Source of the DNA: Gymnopilus junonius
Taxonomy: Eukaryota > Basidiomycota > Agaricomycetes > Agaricales > Galerinaceae
DNA: 64,000 nt
Reading direction: 5' to 3'
Assembly (NCBI GenBank): GCA_015501075.1
Contig: JADNYJ010000121.1
Span: forward strand, 1 to 64,000
Position numbers and translations under genes: made by a program. How positions within the stretch are numbered: position 1 is the first letter of the stretch; the number at the start of each line of letters is the position of its first letter. The notes under the pieces are model-generated. The model did not search any database. It was not told where the DNA came from and was given only the letters and a program-made list of their open reading frames with translations. This document shows, piece after piece, positions 44,721 to 56,619 of the stretch.

Positions 44721-47700
44721 ATGCCATCGCGTGGTGGAACATACGAATGCCTTTGCAGGCTTTGTACCGAGGGATCTGCTCCTGGTCCCGATGGCAAACC
44801 CAGAGGCAAAGTCCTCCCCCTATCACAGAAAGCAGCACATTTGGCCCGTCTCACCGCTTCCAATGAAGCGCTCAGGCAGGCAGCTGTAGTCGATGCCCGA
44901 CTGAGGCCTTCAAATCACTTTCGCTCATTGATAACACTCACATCCCAATGTCATCCATCAGTGGTACACCTGCGCGTTCAACACAACAAGCCAGGTCTGT
45001 TTCTCTCATTCGCCCTCCGAAGAGTGAGCGTAGCAAGTATACCAAAACGGCGCATGCCATATTGGATGTAGTTGATCAACGCATAAAGGCTTGCGCGGCC
45101 AAGCTCAATGAGTCTCCCTCAGTTGAGACCCTGGACTTTGCTGGAGATGAAGCTATTCACCTTCAGGTCTTATTCAATAACGTGAAGCATTCCGTGGGAT
45201 CCATAACAGCTCGAAAAGATGGCATTGGGCCGAGCTCTCGAAGCTTCATGAGCGAGTCAGCAAATTACGAGAGCTGCATCCCGACGAAGAGAAAACTTTA
45301 GAATATGACTCCAGTAAGTCACTATACTCCTTGGGCACTTTGACAAAAATTAATCCTTACCCCGTAGGTGACCACTTTAATTTCACAGTCGATAGCTACC
45401 ACCCTCTAGCTCAGATTGCAATGTTCATCGTCATTGTCGGATTCGTGATGATGAGTTTGAGTCGGCGTATGAGCGAGCTCCTCCTTGGACTCTTGTCAAT
45501 TTCGGTCACTTGGTCCTTTAACAGTGGGCCTAAAGATCTGAAATCACTGTCTGAGTACATTCTCAAGCAAATACCTCGAACTCTGGAGACTGTGTTGATG
45601 AAGTTCGCACTGGATGGTAAAACGACTATCTTCGCGGTCTGTCCAAAGTGTCATTACACCTATGCCCCTACATTTCCTCCAGGTTCAGATGAGCCTGTGT
45701 ATCCTGAATGCTGCAGCAATCATCCTTTTCCTGATTCCGATGTATGCAATGCAAAATTGCTGTCTGGGAAAGTGCCACTCAAGACTTTTGTCTATCCCCA
45801 TTTTCATGACTATGTGGCAGGCCTGCTCTCACGCAGCAATTTGGAGAATATGATAGACCGCTCTTGCGATGATGTGATGGATTCACTGAGGAATGGAGAA
45901 ACTATACACCAAGTGTCTGATGTGTTTGACGCCAAATTCATCCGTGATTTCAAAGGCCCAGATACCACACATCTTTTTGTCGACAGGCCGATACTGAGGC
46001 ACGCCTTCTTTTTGCTTTCAATTTTGACTTCTTCGCTGTTGAAGGGATGAAAGTGAGGGGTGCTTCTGCCTCCTGCGGAATTCTCAGTGCAGCATGTTTG
46101 AATCTTCCTCTCAGCATCCGATATAAGCCAGAATATATGTACATTTGCATTATTCCGGGTCCTGATGAGCCTCACTTGACAGAGGTCAATCATTACATAC
46201 GCCCATTCATTGACGACCTTCTCATTTCATGGGAAAGAGGTGTTTGGTATTCACAGACAGCGAACTATCCTCAAGGGAGAATGACCGCAGTGCTGCAATA
46301 TTGGGTGTTTGTGACCTTCCAGCTGCGCGAAAAGTCAGCCAGTTGGCAGGGCATTCTAGTAACCACTATTGTTCAAGATGTCGCTGTTTTGATCAGTCCA
46401 CCGTAAACAGGACTGACATTGATTCCTACGACTGGCTTCCAAAGGATCGTAAGGACGTTCTTGAATGTGCTGAAGAATGGAAACAGGCAGCTTCAGCGAA
46501 GGATCAGGAGAAGCTATTTAAAGCTTACGGTGTTCGCTGGTCAGAGCTATGGCATCTTCCATACTGGGAACCCAGTCGTACACTCGCTGTTGATGTGATG
46601 CATTGCGGATTTGAAGGTTGTGTGCAGCATCATTTCCGGGATGTTCTGGGTCTCACTCAAGCCAAGGCTGAGGAAAAGGCTGAAATTGCGACATCTTTTG
46701 AGTATGACTTCAAAATGCCCGATAAGGCCTATATAACTAAGGAGAAGCTGGATCAGGAAGACTTGAAAGATATTGCTGCCATCCATAAACTGCTTGTCTC
46801 TCCACGGCAAGCTTTGGAAGGTGATGACGATATTGAGGAGAACCTTGGGCGTCTGACTACTTCCCTCTCATGCAGAAGGTGGAAAGCCCTTGCCTTTGTC
46901 TCTGACAGTGTTGGTGCTAGGCCAGCTGTTCCACCAAGATTCACTAGCAAGCGTTATACAAAAGACCATTATGCAGGAGGACTTACGAATTGGGTATGTT
47001 TTTTATTGCCAGCTTTGGTTCCAAATCTGAATTGTGTCCCTCAGCGTCGTTCTTTTCCACTTCTTCCATGCTCCGAGTCTACTGTCTCAAAATTTGCCAC
47101 TGTTCAAGTCATGAATCGTATCAGAGACGTTATACGAGATACTGATACTCCATCCTGGATATCCTCTGTCCCCTACAATTTTGGGCATGCAGCAGCTGGT
47201 TCCCTGAAAGCAGATGAATGGCGTACAATGGCTATTGTTTACCTTCCGATTGCTCTTGTGAGTATGTGGGGAGAAGGAACAACACACGCAACACCACCTA
47301 TTGCCTCTTCCTTCCGTGAAGTCTTGGATCATACAATGGATTTGGTTTCTGCCATGTCTCTTGTGGGTATGCGTACCATGACAGAGCGCCGCATGTCTGC
47401 ATATCATCGCTATATTACTTCCTGGGTCAGAAGGCTCCCGGAACTTCATCCTGGTATTAGGGGACGTGTCAACAACCACATGGCTATTCATATATATGAC
47501 TTCCTCCATCTGTTTGGTCCAGTCCGTTCTTGGTGGTGTTTCCCATTTGAGCACCTAGTGGGTCAATTACAGCGTATTCCTACTAACCACAAGTTCGGTA
47601 TGTAAAAGATATTACCTTGATAATTTCAGAGCTAATTATTAGAGCAGGTGAACTGGAAAATACCATGTTGACGTCCTTCAATCGAACTGGAAAGCTCAAG

Positions 47701-48300
47701 CGATGGCTTATCCATCCGGAGCGCCCTTCAATCATAAAAGAATGTGAGGCAATATTTGACAAGGCTTTTGGATTAGGTTTGGAAGATGCACTTGACGATG
47801 ATCTGTTTTTCACAAACACTTTCAATCCGACTCCTGCAAGTTTGAGAAAGCTTCTACCTGATCGCAAAATAGGCCTTCGAGCATGTCATTGTTACGATGG
47901 AACTATATTTGCACGGGCCAGTACCCATGTTGGAAACAGTCTTGTTCTTTATTTCCCTGACGGTGACCACTCAAGTCCCGCTATACCAGCATCCATTGAA
48001 TATATTGTCATGCGGGAGACCCTCAAAATAGTCTATGTTGTTCGTCGGCAGCTTACAGCTGCACCTGGGATTATAGATCCCTTCTGCTTTTATCCTGATT
48101 TCCCTGCCAAGATTTATTCTCCAAAACTCTCTGACACTCTGGAGGTTATTGAGCCAGAATGGATTATGTCTCACTATGCTCGCTGGAAACTGGATAATGA
48201 CAGAACAGTTGTTTTGACACTTTCACGGGTGCGTACTTCTAAGTTCTCTTAAGATTTATTCCATTTTCTCAAATTTCAATCTACACTTTGATAGGATTGA
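44721..48300 (+). pseudogene. CACTA (Tnp2-like) transposase, multiply frameshifted
   Basis: Would cut and rejoin the CACTA element. ATG 44721 (MPSRGGTYECLCRLC) gives an N-terminal Cys cluster. A coiled coil (SKLHERVSKLRELHPDEE) precedes an intron at 45315-45367. Next comes a zinc-binding segment (VCPKCHYTYAP then YPECC), the FDFFAVEG Asp block, LNLPLSIRYKPEY, GPDEPHLTEVNHYIRPF, CDLPAARK, the Asp of VDVMHCGFEGCVQHHF, and LKADEWRTMAIVYLPIAL. Late introns: 46994-47044, about 47599-47630 and 48229-48294; the last exon is only GAT TGA (48295-48300), giving the ending LSRD. The readable protein changes frame near 44,905, 45,220, 45,990 and 46,285, so it is inactive unless the assembly is wrong. It reads toward the right arm. 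Confidence 0.75.
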
Positions 48301-48798
48301 GTACCTAGTATATCCTTGTATTTCTTCGAATATCATGTTTCTTTGTGACAAATGCAAGTGGGTCAACTGGTCACTTCTCAAGTAAAAGAAAAAGGCGAAG
48401 TACTCGTCTATAAAAGATAAAATGTAACAGATGAACTACTGTGTGCCACAGCACGCACCGGGCAAGTCACGGTCACTACTGAGCCGGTCCCCGGAGCGCC
48501 ACTACTGGGCCAAAACGCATTTGCAGAAGACCTCCACCACGCAGCGTCCTCCTCTCCCTCCTCCTCTCTATCAAGCAACGAAAATGACGGCCAAACAGGG
48601 AGATGACAAGGCAAAACCCAGTTAATGGGAGGCTCGCTGAGGTACGTCAAGAAGGCAGCGTCGCGATGACAGTCATTATCGCGATGCTGCCCTCATTTAA
48701 ATCTCTACGTTCATTCGTTGAAACTGATATATCGTACTACAGATCTTTTGCTGGGGCCCCCAGAAAACGTCGCTATGGCGCTTTTGTGCCCGTACCAC
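48301..48798. other. Spacer between transposase and palindrome array
   Basis: No gene. Holds the transposase 3' region and then GC-rich sequence leading into the palindromes. Confidence 0.4.
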
Positions 48799-49490
48799 CT
48801 CCCTCGCTTGCAAACGCGAGTCGGAGGTGGTACTTTCTTTATCCTCGCCCACCGACGCCTCACCCGCCTCCCTTCTTTTCCAATGCAGGGAGCGGGTGCT
48901 CTTCTCGCATCGGACTTCGCCTACGCCCCTCTTTCCACCCCCCTCTCTCTGGGAGTCAATATGGAGGCAGCGCTCTCTTACCCCACACCACCCGCCATCT
49001 CCTCTCCATCGCATGCAAAAGCGAAATGGAGTTGCTTCCTTTGACGCCGCCACCATCTCTTTCCCTCCTCCCTCGTACAGTGCGAGCCGGAGGCAGTGAC
49101 TATTACCCGCCACCACCCTGCTTCCTTCCACCTCTCTCGTGCAAGCATGACTTGGGGTTCTGTTTCTCCCCACCCAGTCCCCCCTCCCTTGCTTGCAAAT
49201 GCGAGACAGAGGTGGTTTTCTCCTCGTCTTAGGCCACCCCTATGCCATCGTCCCTCCACCTCCCTCGTATAACCACGAGACGGAGGTGGAAACCGTTTTT
49301 GTCTTCTGCTGCCGTCACCATCCCTACCGTCGTACCTCCCTCTTGTAGACAAGAGTCGGAGGCCCTCATATCTGCCGCCTTCCCCTTCCCCCTCCCTTCC
49401 TCTCTCGCAGCATGCGCTGGACGCAAGGACCTGTGGGTTTGCACAGCTGCTGCCGCTCGCGACCCACCTCTCGTGCCAATGCGAGGCGGT
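48799..49490. repeat. GC-rich palindrome array inside the right CACTA arm
   Basis: About seven to nine imperfect 33-35-bp palindromes, consensus CACCTCCCTCGCTTGCAA then CGCGAGTCGGAGGTGG. They lie at 48799-48836, 49068-49094, 49129-49160, 49182-49216, 49253-49291, 49335-49365 and 49466-49490, spaced 50-130 bp. Related units occur at 27.2-28.2 kb outside the left arm. Overlapping open frames on both strands follow the repeat and are not annotated. Confidence 0.75.
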
Positions 49491-49709
49491 TCATTCTTCG
49501 TCACACTGCCATTGTCGCCTTCGCCGCTTCAAGCTCCTTTCCACTGGGTAGTGATTTTCTATTATCTATTCTTTTACTTGTATTTTATAATTTTAGCTCA
49601 ATAAAATGATTTACTCCAAATTTCAAGGAACCCGAAAACTGGAGAGCAACTAAGGATGTCTGAGAGCACTGACAACTGAGATCTAAGTGACCTTGCCTGT
49701 GGGCACGGT

Positions 49710-50299
49710 GTAAGTGGCATATGTGTAGTCAAGGGGTGACAGCTGAAAATTAAGTGCCCACAGGCAAGGTGGCTGCGGGCACTGACCGGGCAACAAGTGG
49801 GCAACGAGTGGGCGATGAGCGGGCGATTGCTGCTAAAAACTTTAGCATTTGAAATACAGAATCCTATCCTTAGAAATTCCGCATGTCACACTGTATTTGA
49901 AATTCAGAAAATTTCCGTAGGTTCACTTTGATTTGAAATACTCGGCACACTGGTCAAATAATCTGGGTTTCAAATGCTAAATAATTATCTCTTTTCGGAC
50001 GTATTTCAAATACTCGGCACACTGGCCAAATAATCTGGGTTTCAAATCCTAAATAATTATCTCTCTTCGGACGTATTTCAAATATGAAAGGCGAGTCTGA
50101 GGAAATTTGCATTTGAAATGCTCAAACTGCTACTTCAGTCCTAGATATTGTCACGAGGATTTCAAATGGATAAATTTTGCATATATTGTTGGGCATTTAA
50201 AATACTAAATTTTTATGCATGGATTTGCGTATTTGAAATGCTCAATCTCCTGGTCAACTCAAATATTAAACCCCTCTATATTGGTAAACCCCCGCAGTG
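49710..50299. repeat. Right terminal inverted arm of the CACTA-like element
   Basis: Reverse complement of 28269-28788, ending CCCCCGCAGTG at 50299. It is longer than the left arm because a segment of about 73 bp is tandemly duplicated (about 49,925-49,998 and 49,999-50,071; both contain CTCGGCACACTGG and TAATCTGGGTTTCAAAT). Confidence 0.9.
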
Positions 50300-50315
50300 T
50301 ACAGTGCTTTGCATA

Positions 50316-51025
50316 CTATGATTTGTCGGGAGTTTGAAACGATGGGGAGTTTGAAACGACCCCGCTCCTGCCTCTCTACCTCACTCCTTTGCTCTAGAAA
50401 AAATCACATAAATACTAGACCTTCTGGCCTTTAAGATGGTGTAGAAATTTTCTCAGAGAATGCTCTGGATGAGAAAGATATCGGACAGATGAGAAGTTCT
50501 TTACATCAAAGCAGTCAATGTAATGAGATCATTAGTTAGATCTAGCCAGATCCTAAGGAGCGGTCATGCCAAAATTTTACAGGCAGTTTCAGTACCTTTA
50601 GGCGAGCATCCGTGCCAAATTTCATGTCAATTCTCGCAGTATTGCATTCAGAAAACCTGGAGGACCATTCAGAGTCCAATCCAGAGTGACAGACGTGATG
50701 AACATTCAAGCTCCGCTTAGACCTTCTATTTACTGTGGGCAGCACTGATGCTACTGCCAGCATGCCGTCTATTTGGCTTGTCAGCGAAACTTCAAATGAA
50801 CCGTGACTGCTATGTGACTCTCATTTCAATCTCCCCATCCTTTCATTTTTGAGACGCGGAAATGCTTCTGTTGCTTGCACTTTCAACTTTTCATTAAAAA
50901 AACTTTACAAATCTAAAGAGAATGTAAAGTTGTACATCTCTGTAAAATTTTAGCTCTCCAGAGCATGTCCAAAATTTGATATTGATTTTTCTATGTTTCC
51001 GTTTCAAACTCCCGACAAATCATAG
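50316..51025. mobile_element. Tc1/mariner-type MITE with TA duplication
   Basis: Perfect inverted ends: 50316-50340 (CTATGATTTGTCGGGAG...) and 51001-51025 (...CTCCCGACAAATCATAG), flanked on both sides by TA, the Tc1/mariner target. 710 bp, no transposase frame. The left end repeats GGGAGTTTGAAACGA just inside. It begins only 16 bp after the CACTA right arm. Confidence 0.88.
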
Positions 51026-51129
51026 TAATTCTGTGAAAACCAAAAGTTTTAAAATTCTACACGTGACTTCTGTGCCTGACCAAACAAAGGCGATACTGAT
51101 TAGATTGATTGGCATTACGATCCTTTGCA

Positions 51130-51459
51130 ATGACTGCTGAAGTATCCGACGACTTGAAAGAGTGTATCGTACATTGGTACAATGTCAAATTACTAACTAT
51201 GGAGGAAATCAGGGACTGTTCAGGCTGTTCTATTGGTCTAGTCCACAAAGTCATCTCAAACTATTGAGACATTCGACAAGTCTGGAATCCATTCAAGCAT
51301 CAGACTGGCCATCCACCTATTATTTCTCAGTGCACTCCTGGATGCAAATCCATCCATATATCTTGACGAGATGCAACAAAAGTTGAGGGATATCCGTGAA
51401 GTTCACATCTCCATTCCAATGATTTCGCGTGCATTGCATCAAATCAATCTATCTCGCAC
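51130..51459 (+). pseudogene. Tc1/mariner transposase N-terminal remnant
   Basis: ATG 51130 gives MTAEVSDDLKECIVHWYNVK, then a helix-turn-helix (LTMEEIRDCSGCSIGLVHKV), the typical paired DNA-binding start of fungal Tc1/mariner transposases. A TGA at about 51265 and a frame change near 51,330 interrupt it. The second helix region (NPSIYLDEMQQKLRDIREVH and ISRALHQINLSR) reads in another frame. The DDE catalytic domain is missing. It lies about 100 bp beyond the MITE, but the MITE's own ends exclude it. Confidence 0.65.
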
Positions 51460-52852
51460 ACTCTCTTTCGTCCTCCCATCTTGGTTTAAGCCCGGCGACC
51501 ACTTTGAAATGGAGAGGTCACTAGATCATTTGATTGAATGAGACAGTATCTTGAGAAGTCTGCGGTTGGATGAAACAATTGTTAGAGACAGGGACCTTAT
51601 CAGCAGACTTATAGCAATATCGAGCTTGACGCAGAATTCAAATTGGAAGGCAGCAGGAGACGTAGTCGCGGAGGTGAACAACGTCGAGCACTGATCAGAT
51701 CTAAAATCGAAGCTGAGTCATTTGTTTGGCTGGGGCTCACGGTCACCTGATCGCATTTAGAATGAATCGATTTTCACGGAAATATGCAAAGCACTGTAAG
51801 GTAGACTGCATACGTTCTGGTACCGTGTCATGTGATCCGTGTGACGCTTTCTGCACAATTTGGCAGGGAAATTTCAGTATTTCGAATGGGGCACCGTCAA
51901 ATTTGGGTCAAATCAAAATTGGTCTTCGCCAAAAGTAGCATTACTTTGATAGGTAAAAATTGTTGAAGACAGATTCTTCAAAAAGTCCGCCAAAAAAGTG
52001 CCCCATTCAGCTGAAGTGCACGCGTCACCTAATTAGTAAACTCCATCGCGACGCGTCGCGTCATGCTGCTGCCTCCTACTCATGTGTCTACTAAACTAAA
52101 ATCGTAAGTATTCAAATATAATTCACATAATATGGCTATGGTGGTCAAAACTAATTAATTTTGCAAAGCAATGCCCTGGAAAAGAGAGAGGATTGAGGAA
52201 AGGGAGGACCAGCTATGTCTACTTACTGACAGGTACTTCATGGCTTCATTAGTCGATTTATTTTTCAAGTTTTAGATAATAATGCAGATTAAGAGTCTTC
52301 AAGTCAGTTCTTGAGCCTTAAGGGCATCCCAGAAGTGCTAGGGCATGATATCAGATTGCGTCAAGCCAAATATTGGCGCGATGTCACGTTAGGTAACTCC
52401 ACGTGATAGGGTACCAGAACGTATGCAGTCTACCTTATTACTATATTAACTGAAGATTACGAATTACAAGGACGCATAATATAACCTTACAGCCAGTCGC
52501 TCAGGCTTGCTATGAGTACGGGAAAAGTGCCTGTAGTCCCAGCGATCACCGGACGTGGACAAATTCCCTCAGTATAGGTTTGGTTGGGCAGTCAATATAG
52601 TCGACTGATCCATGGAGATGATGGTCATGGGCCAAGCGCATTAGCAAGGCTTGAAGATTGACTCGAGGTCGCATACGGAGGGAATCTTCCAGTCAAATAA
52701 GTGTACGTATGTGATGGAATGAAGGGATTCCTAGGAATGGAATCAGGTCATCGACCGATTAGCCTTGGATATAGACGGTTTAACGTACGAGTAGTAATCG
52801 CCGCCGTCCCCCATGTATAATCTCCGGTAACCCCAGTTATATAAAAATCTAA
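51460..52852. other. No supported gene
   Basis: Short frames only. Contains the 14-bp perfect palindrome CGCGACGCGTCGCG at 52047-52060. The sequence changes style here from transposon-rich to the more GC-balanced right-hand region. Confidence 0.4.
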
Positions 52853-53880
52853 TTGAGAGCCATAAAGACGAGTGAAATGGCGAGAATACAATTTTATAAA
52901 GACTTACAACATATATTCGTTGAAATGAGGTTGAGTGGCGGAGAGTCCTTGATAATAGATAGATGGAACCGTATAATTATAATACGGATGGGACATGATC
53001 TGGTAAAGAGGTGTGAAAGGAAAATTCATGATGGTGAGGATCGCCACGGGGTCGTAGTGAATGTGGTTGAGGGCAGAGGGAGAAAGTTCCACACAGCCTG
53101 TCTTCTTTATACCCTCGGATGCGCAAACAACAATGAATAGACAAGGGGACCATGTTACTGAATTAAGAATACGCGTTATTATCCTGCGCGTCGGCGGGCC
53201 AGTCGGTAATTGCCGTATATAGAACAATGCCAAGTTATCCACACAAACATTGCGGTTTTCAGACATGCCTGTACATGTTTAAAGATACGAGAGTATAAAG
53301 GTAGAAATCTATTCATATTCGAGGGCAGAACCAGCGTCACTTCAGAGAGCGAAAAGGGAGTTGGAGGACATAAACATATGCGCGTGACAAACAGCACGTT
53401 ACGCGACGCGTTCGTGACACAAAGTCACAGATCCAAGGCGAAGCCACTCCGCCAAAATTTTGACTTCAGCAGAACAGCAGGTAACACTGAGGGTGATCGG
53501 AGGCTGCTCAATCATAGGAAGGGGTTATTGGAAGGTTTTAAAACAAGAACATTGATTTGGATTGGCGCCGATGGGGGTGAATGTCGATATGACGGGTATT
53601 TGGGCCTTCAAGTTGATGCCCAAGACACCTTGAAACACGAGAATCGGGAATGAGAGAAGGGAAGAACGGAGAATCAATGATTCTCGTTCACCAGACGGCC
53701 GTAGCTGTTCTCCGATAGTCCTACTACTGGTACGATAGTGCTTAACGACGAGAAGGACGAACACACCCATGGTAGCTCCCCGAGTCCAACCGCACAAGTT
53801 TCGTAAGGAGCAGTGCATAGAGGACAAGTATGAACGTATGTTACATATTAGAGCTGAAGCGGGAACAGGAGGCGAAGTCT
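52853..53880. other. Unassigned; possible minus-strand exons
   Basis: Minus frames at 52904-53266 and 53525-53827 have mixed composition, the second with a possible membrane span (GVFVLLVV near 53,765). I could not connect them into a gene. Confidence 0.25.
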
Positions 53881-56165
53881 AAAGAGGAAGAGGAAGCAAT
53901 AAGAGTCGCAGGTGAGTGAGGCGGATGAAAGAGTGGTCGGAGTAGAGCAACAGAGCTAGGAATGGGACTTCAACGTTTCAACCTTGGATTCCAAGCTCCC
54001 TGTTGCCGTTGGCGATGATCGAGGTCCATTAGAAATTGATAATCGATAAATCACAATGGCGCATAGGTGACTCGGTTATCCTGGACCCGTTTTCTGAATT
54101 GCAGTAACATATAAGACCTGAAGTTGAAACAGCAGCGGGCAATCGTGGTTGTGGTTCTCGTTTTGCCGGTGCGCAAATCCCAAGCCGCCCATACTCTCGT
54201 GTGATATAGGAGCAGAATATGGAAAGAGTCAACAATGATTAACTCCGACTGCCAAGACCCTTTGAGCGAGTGGTCTACAAAGTCGTCCTGTGGACCAAAA
54301 TTTCAAGGCTTCGGATAGCCAGAAAGAAGGGTGGTGAGGTACGCCTGAAGAATTGCGACCTCCACGTATATTTCACAGGCTTCATGCTTCAAAGATTCAG
54401 CTTGAATTTCCGATCTCGCCAACGGTTGGAATTATCTGAAACAAGCCGTCAACGCTCTTCGCAGAAGAGCTTGAGATCAGAAATTAACTCTACCTTTCAG
54501 GTGCATAGAGTAGAGTCCCAAATGACTTCCTCGGCACAATGAAAGGTATAATACCAGGGCCCCCTAGACATGACGCACAATATAAAATGACGACGAAACC
54601 ACTTATTCGCAATGTCGGTGATGATTGAAGTGTACTGGGGTCCGTGAGATGATTGATAGGCGATAAATATCGATGGCGCATTGGTGGCCCAGTTGTACCT
54701 GAAGAGGAAGAGGATTTGAGAGGAGTCGCGGATGAATGGTGCACGAGGTTGATGAAGGTCGGAGTAGTAGAGCTAGGAACAAGGCTCCGGCGTCGAAATA
54801 CAAGCCTGACGTTACACTTGGCGGGGACTGCGATGTACGTTGGTACACGAGATGATTGAGATAACAGCAGCGGCAATCATGCTTGTAATTGATTCTCCTT
54901 CTTTGCCCTTTCGTTTTTCCGAGGAATAAACACTCCCATAACCCAAGCTGCCCTCGTCCCTCCTCCGATATAGGTGCAGAAGATGCAAAATGAGAGAACC
55001 ATCCAGTCATCCACTCTGCTACTCAGCGAGAAAGAGGCGGCACTGTCAGCCTGTTGCGTAACAAGATTTCAAAGCTCCAGAGTCAGGATACAAGGTTACT
55101 CCATGATCGACATACCTCCATGTCAAGAACCACCGCTGCTCGCTATGGTTGTTTAGCTTGAAGAATATGAGAGGTAGGACGAGAAGCGGGACCAAAAGTT
55201 TGACCCTCCAGCAGCCAGTGGGTGGATTATCAAAAACGTATCATCGGGTCGGCCACATAAGAACCACCAATATAAACCATCACTTGAGAGCGTAAAGGCT
55301 AAGTATGGCCCTGGGGACACTGGATGTAACTGTCTGTGGTGAATACGGAAAGATCGAACCGAGGAGGAAGGCGAGCGCCATCGTCAAAGGCAGGGTATGG
55401 GGAAAAGATGGGCGAAAGTGAGGAAGAGGCTGGAAGAGGTAAGGAAAAGGGCAGGCGGTAGGGCAGGATGTGGACGGAGAGATGTATATCCAAATGCCAC
55501 ACATTGAAGAGATCCATGAGCCCGAGTACAATTGCACCTATGACCACTTATCAGTGGCCATCATCTCATAGCTCCGACAGCTGCTATAAGGTCTGGACTA
55601 AAGAGACGGTCTAATCAGCACGAGAAAGAAAGAATCACGAAGAGAGCCTGACCTGTAAGTACAGCAGTCCCTGATAGTCAAACGACGGGCAGATTCTACA
55701 CCATGCCAGCGACTGCGAACAGGATGAGCTGCGCTGTAGCCAAGGGTAAACGAGGGGTCGTAGTCGCCCTTGACAGCTTCAAATCGTCATGGAGGAAAGA
55801 AGTCAACGAGGTTAGGGTACTCCTAATCGTCCTGACTAATCCAGTTCTTGTTCGGGACCCGAGTGCGCGCTGCGGAAATCAGATCCACCAGCAGAAGGTT
55901 CTTCTAATCGTCCAGATGAATACGAAAGGCAGCCTCATGTTATGGCGGAGAAGTGAAAACGTACAAGGCAGTGGACTCGAGTCAACGACTGGGTGTGTTG
56001 AAGTCGAACTTCAACGTTTCAACCGGTAAGTACAGTGCCCGAACACCGGTGCCCGAGGGTTGCCGATGGCTAAGCAGATTAACCTTTCGATGATGCTACC
56101 GGAGAAATAGCGCCCACAGAAAGAGGTCAACACCAGTCGCCCGGCAGAGCGAGGTTAGGCTATCC
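53880..56165. repeat. Segmental duplication, copy A
   Basis: 55,080-56,165 matches 62,670-63,990 along most of its length at roughly 80 percent or better by eye (shared runs such as GAGAGCGTAAAGGCTAAGTA at 55,288/62,880 and TTCTTGTTCGGGACCCGAGT at 55,846/63,665). 54,330-54,640 matches 61,650-61,960. Shorter units beginning GAAGAGGAAGAGGA near 53,885, 54,700, 62,020 and 62,215 are internal repeats. Minus frames around 55,280-55,547 have a counterpart at 62,874-63,110, but the copies differ by a frame change, so coding is doubtful. Confidence 0.7.
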
Positions 56166-56619
56166 ACAGCGTTATTGAAAGCTGGACTGTCGACATTGCG
56201 CCCTAGGAGAGTTCAGTGGAGTGATCCGCCATGCCAAAACTGGAGAGGAAATGGGTCTATTGAAGAAAAAGAGAAATCGTTGGCTGCTGTATGGTCCCTG
56301 TGTGTTCATGGAACAAAGAGATCCGTATGTTTGGTTCTGGGTGTAAGTCGGAGATAGACACACAGATTTAGGCCCAAGATCCATGGAGTTATTGGGAAAG
56401 CACGAATCAGGACCGTAAGAACTGAGGGCCTGATCAAATTCAAGCAATTTGAGTAATTTCCAATTTAGGGCTATTCATATACGTGCAGAATGGTGGAGTA
56501 CATGCTCCGGTGAAGTCACGGCAGCTTGACACGCGTTCATCTTGTCATCATCAGAAAGTGCGCCGCTGGCCATGCACAACATGAGCCAATTATATCTGTA
56601 GAGTAGTTTCTGATGACTG

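Larger units (their letters stand above)
28269..50299. mobile_element. Giant CACTA-like element (or nested composite) of 22 kb
   Basis: Bounded by inverted arms that start CACTGCGGGGGTTTACC at 28269 and mirror to 50299. The arms are about 520 and 590 bp and nearly identical. The order inside is: left arm; large transposon-associated gene (-); CTTTGC/GCAAAG palindromes; GATTCAT/ATGAATC palindromes; core with three or four host-like genes; GATTCAT palindromes; CTTTGC palindromes; CACTA transposase (+); GC-rich palindromes; right arm. No 2-3-bp target duplication is evident (ATG before, TAC after), so the ends may have changed since insertion or the interval may not have moved as one piece. Confidence 0.7.

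Noticed and set aside
48603..49352. Long open frames on both strands (up to 209 codons)
   Set aside because: They coincide with the GC-rich palindrome array and have Pro/Ser or Arg/Gly low-complexity composition.
55280..55547. Minus-strand gene shared with 62874-63110
   Set aside because: Both copies are open in more than one frame and differ by a frame change. Substitutions look unconstrained, so coding is not supported.
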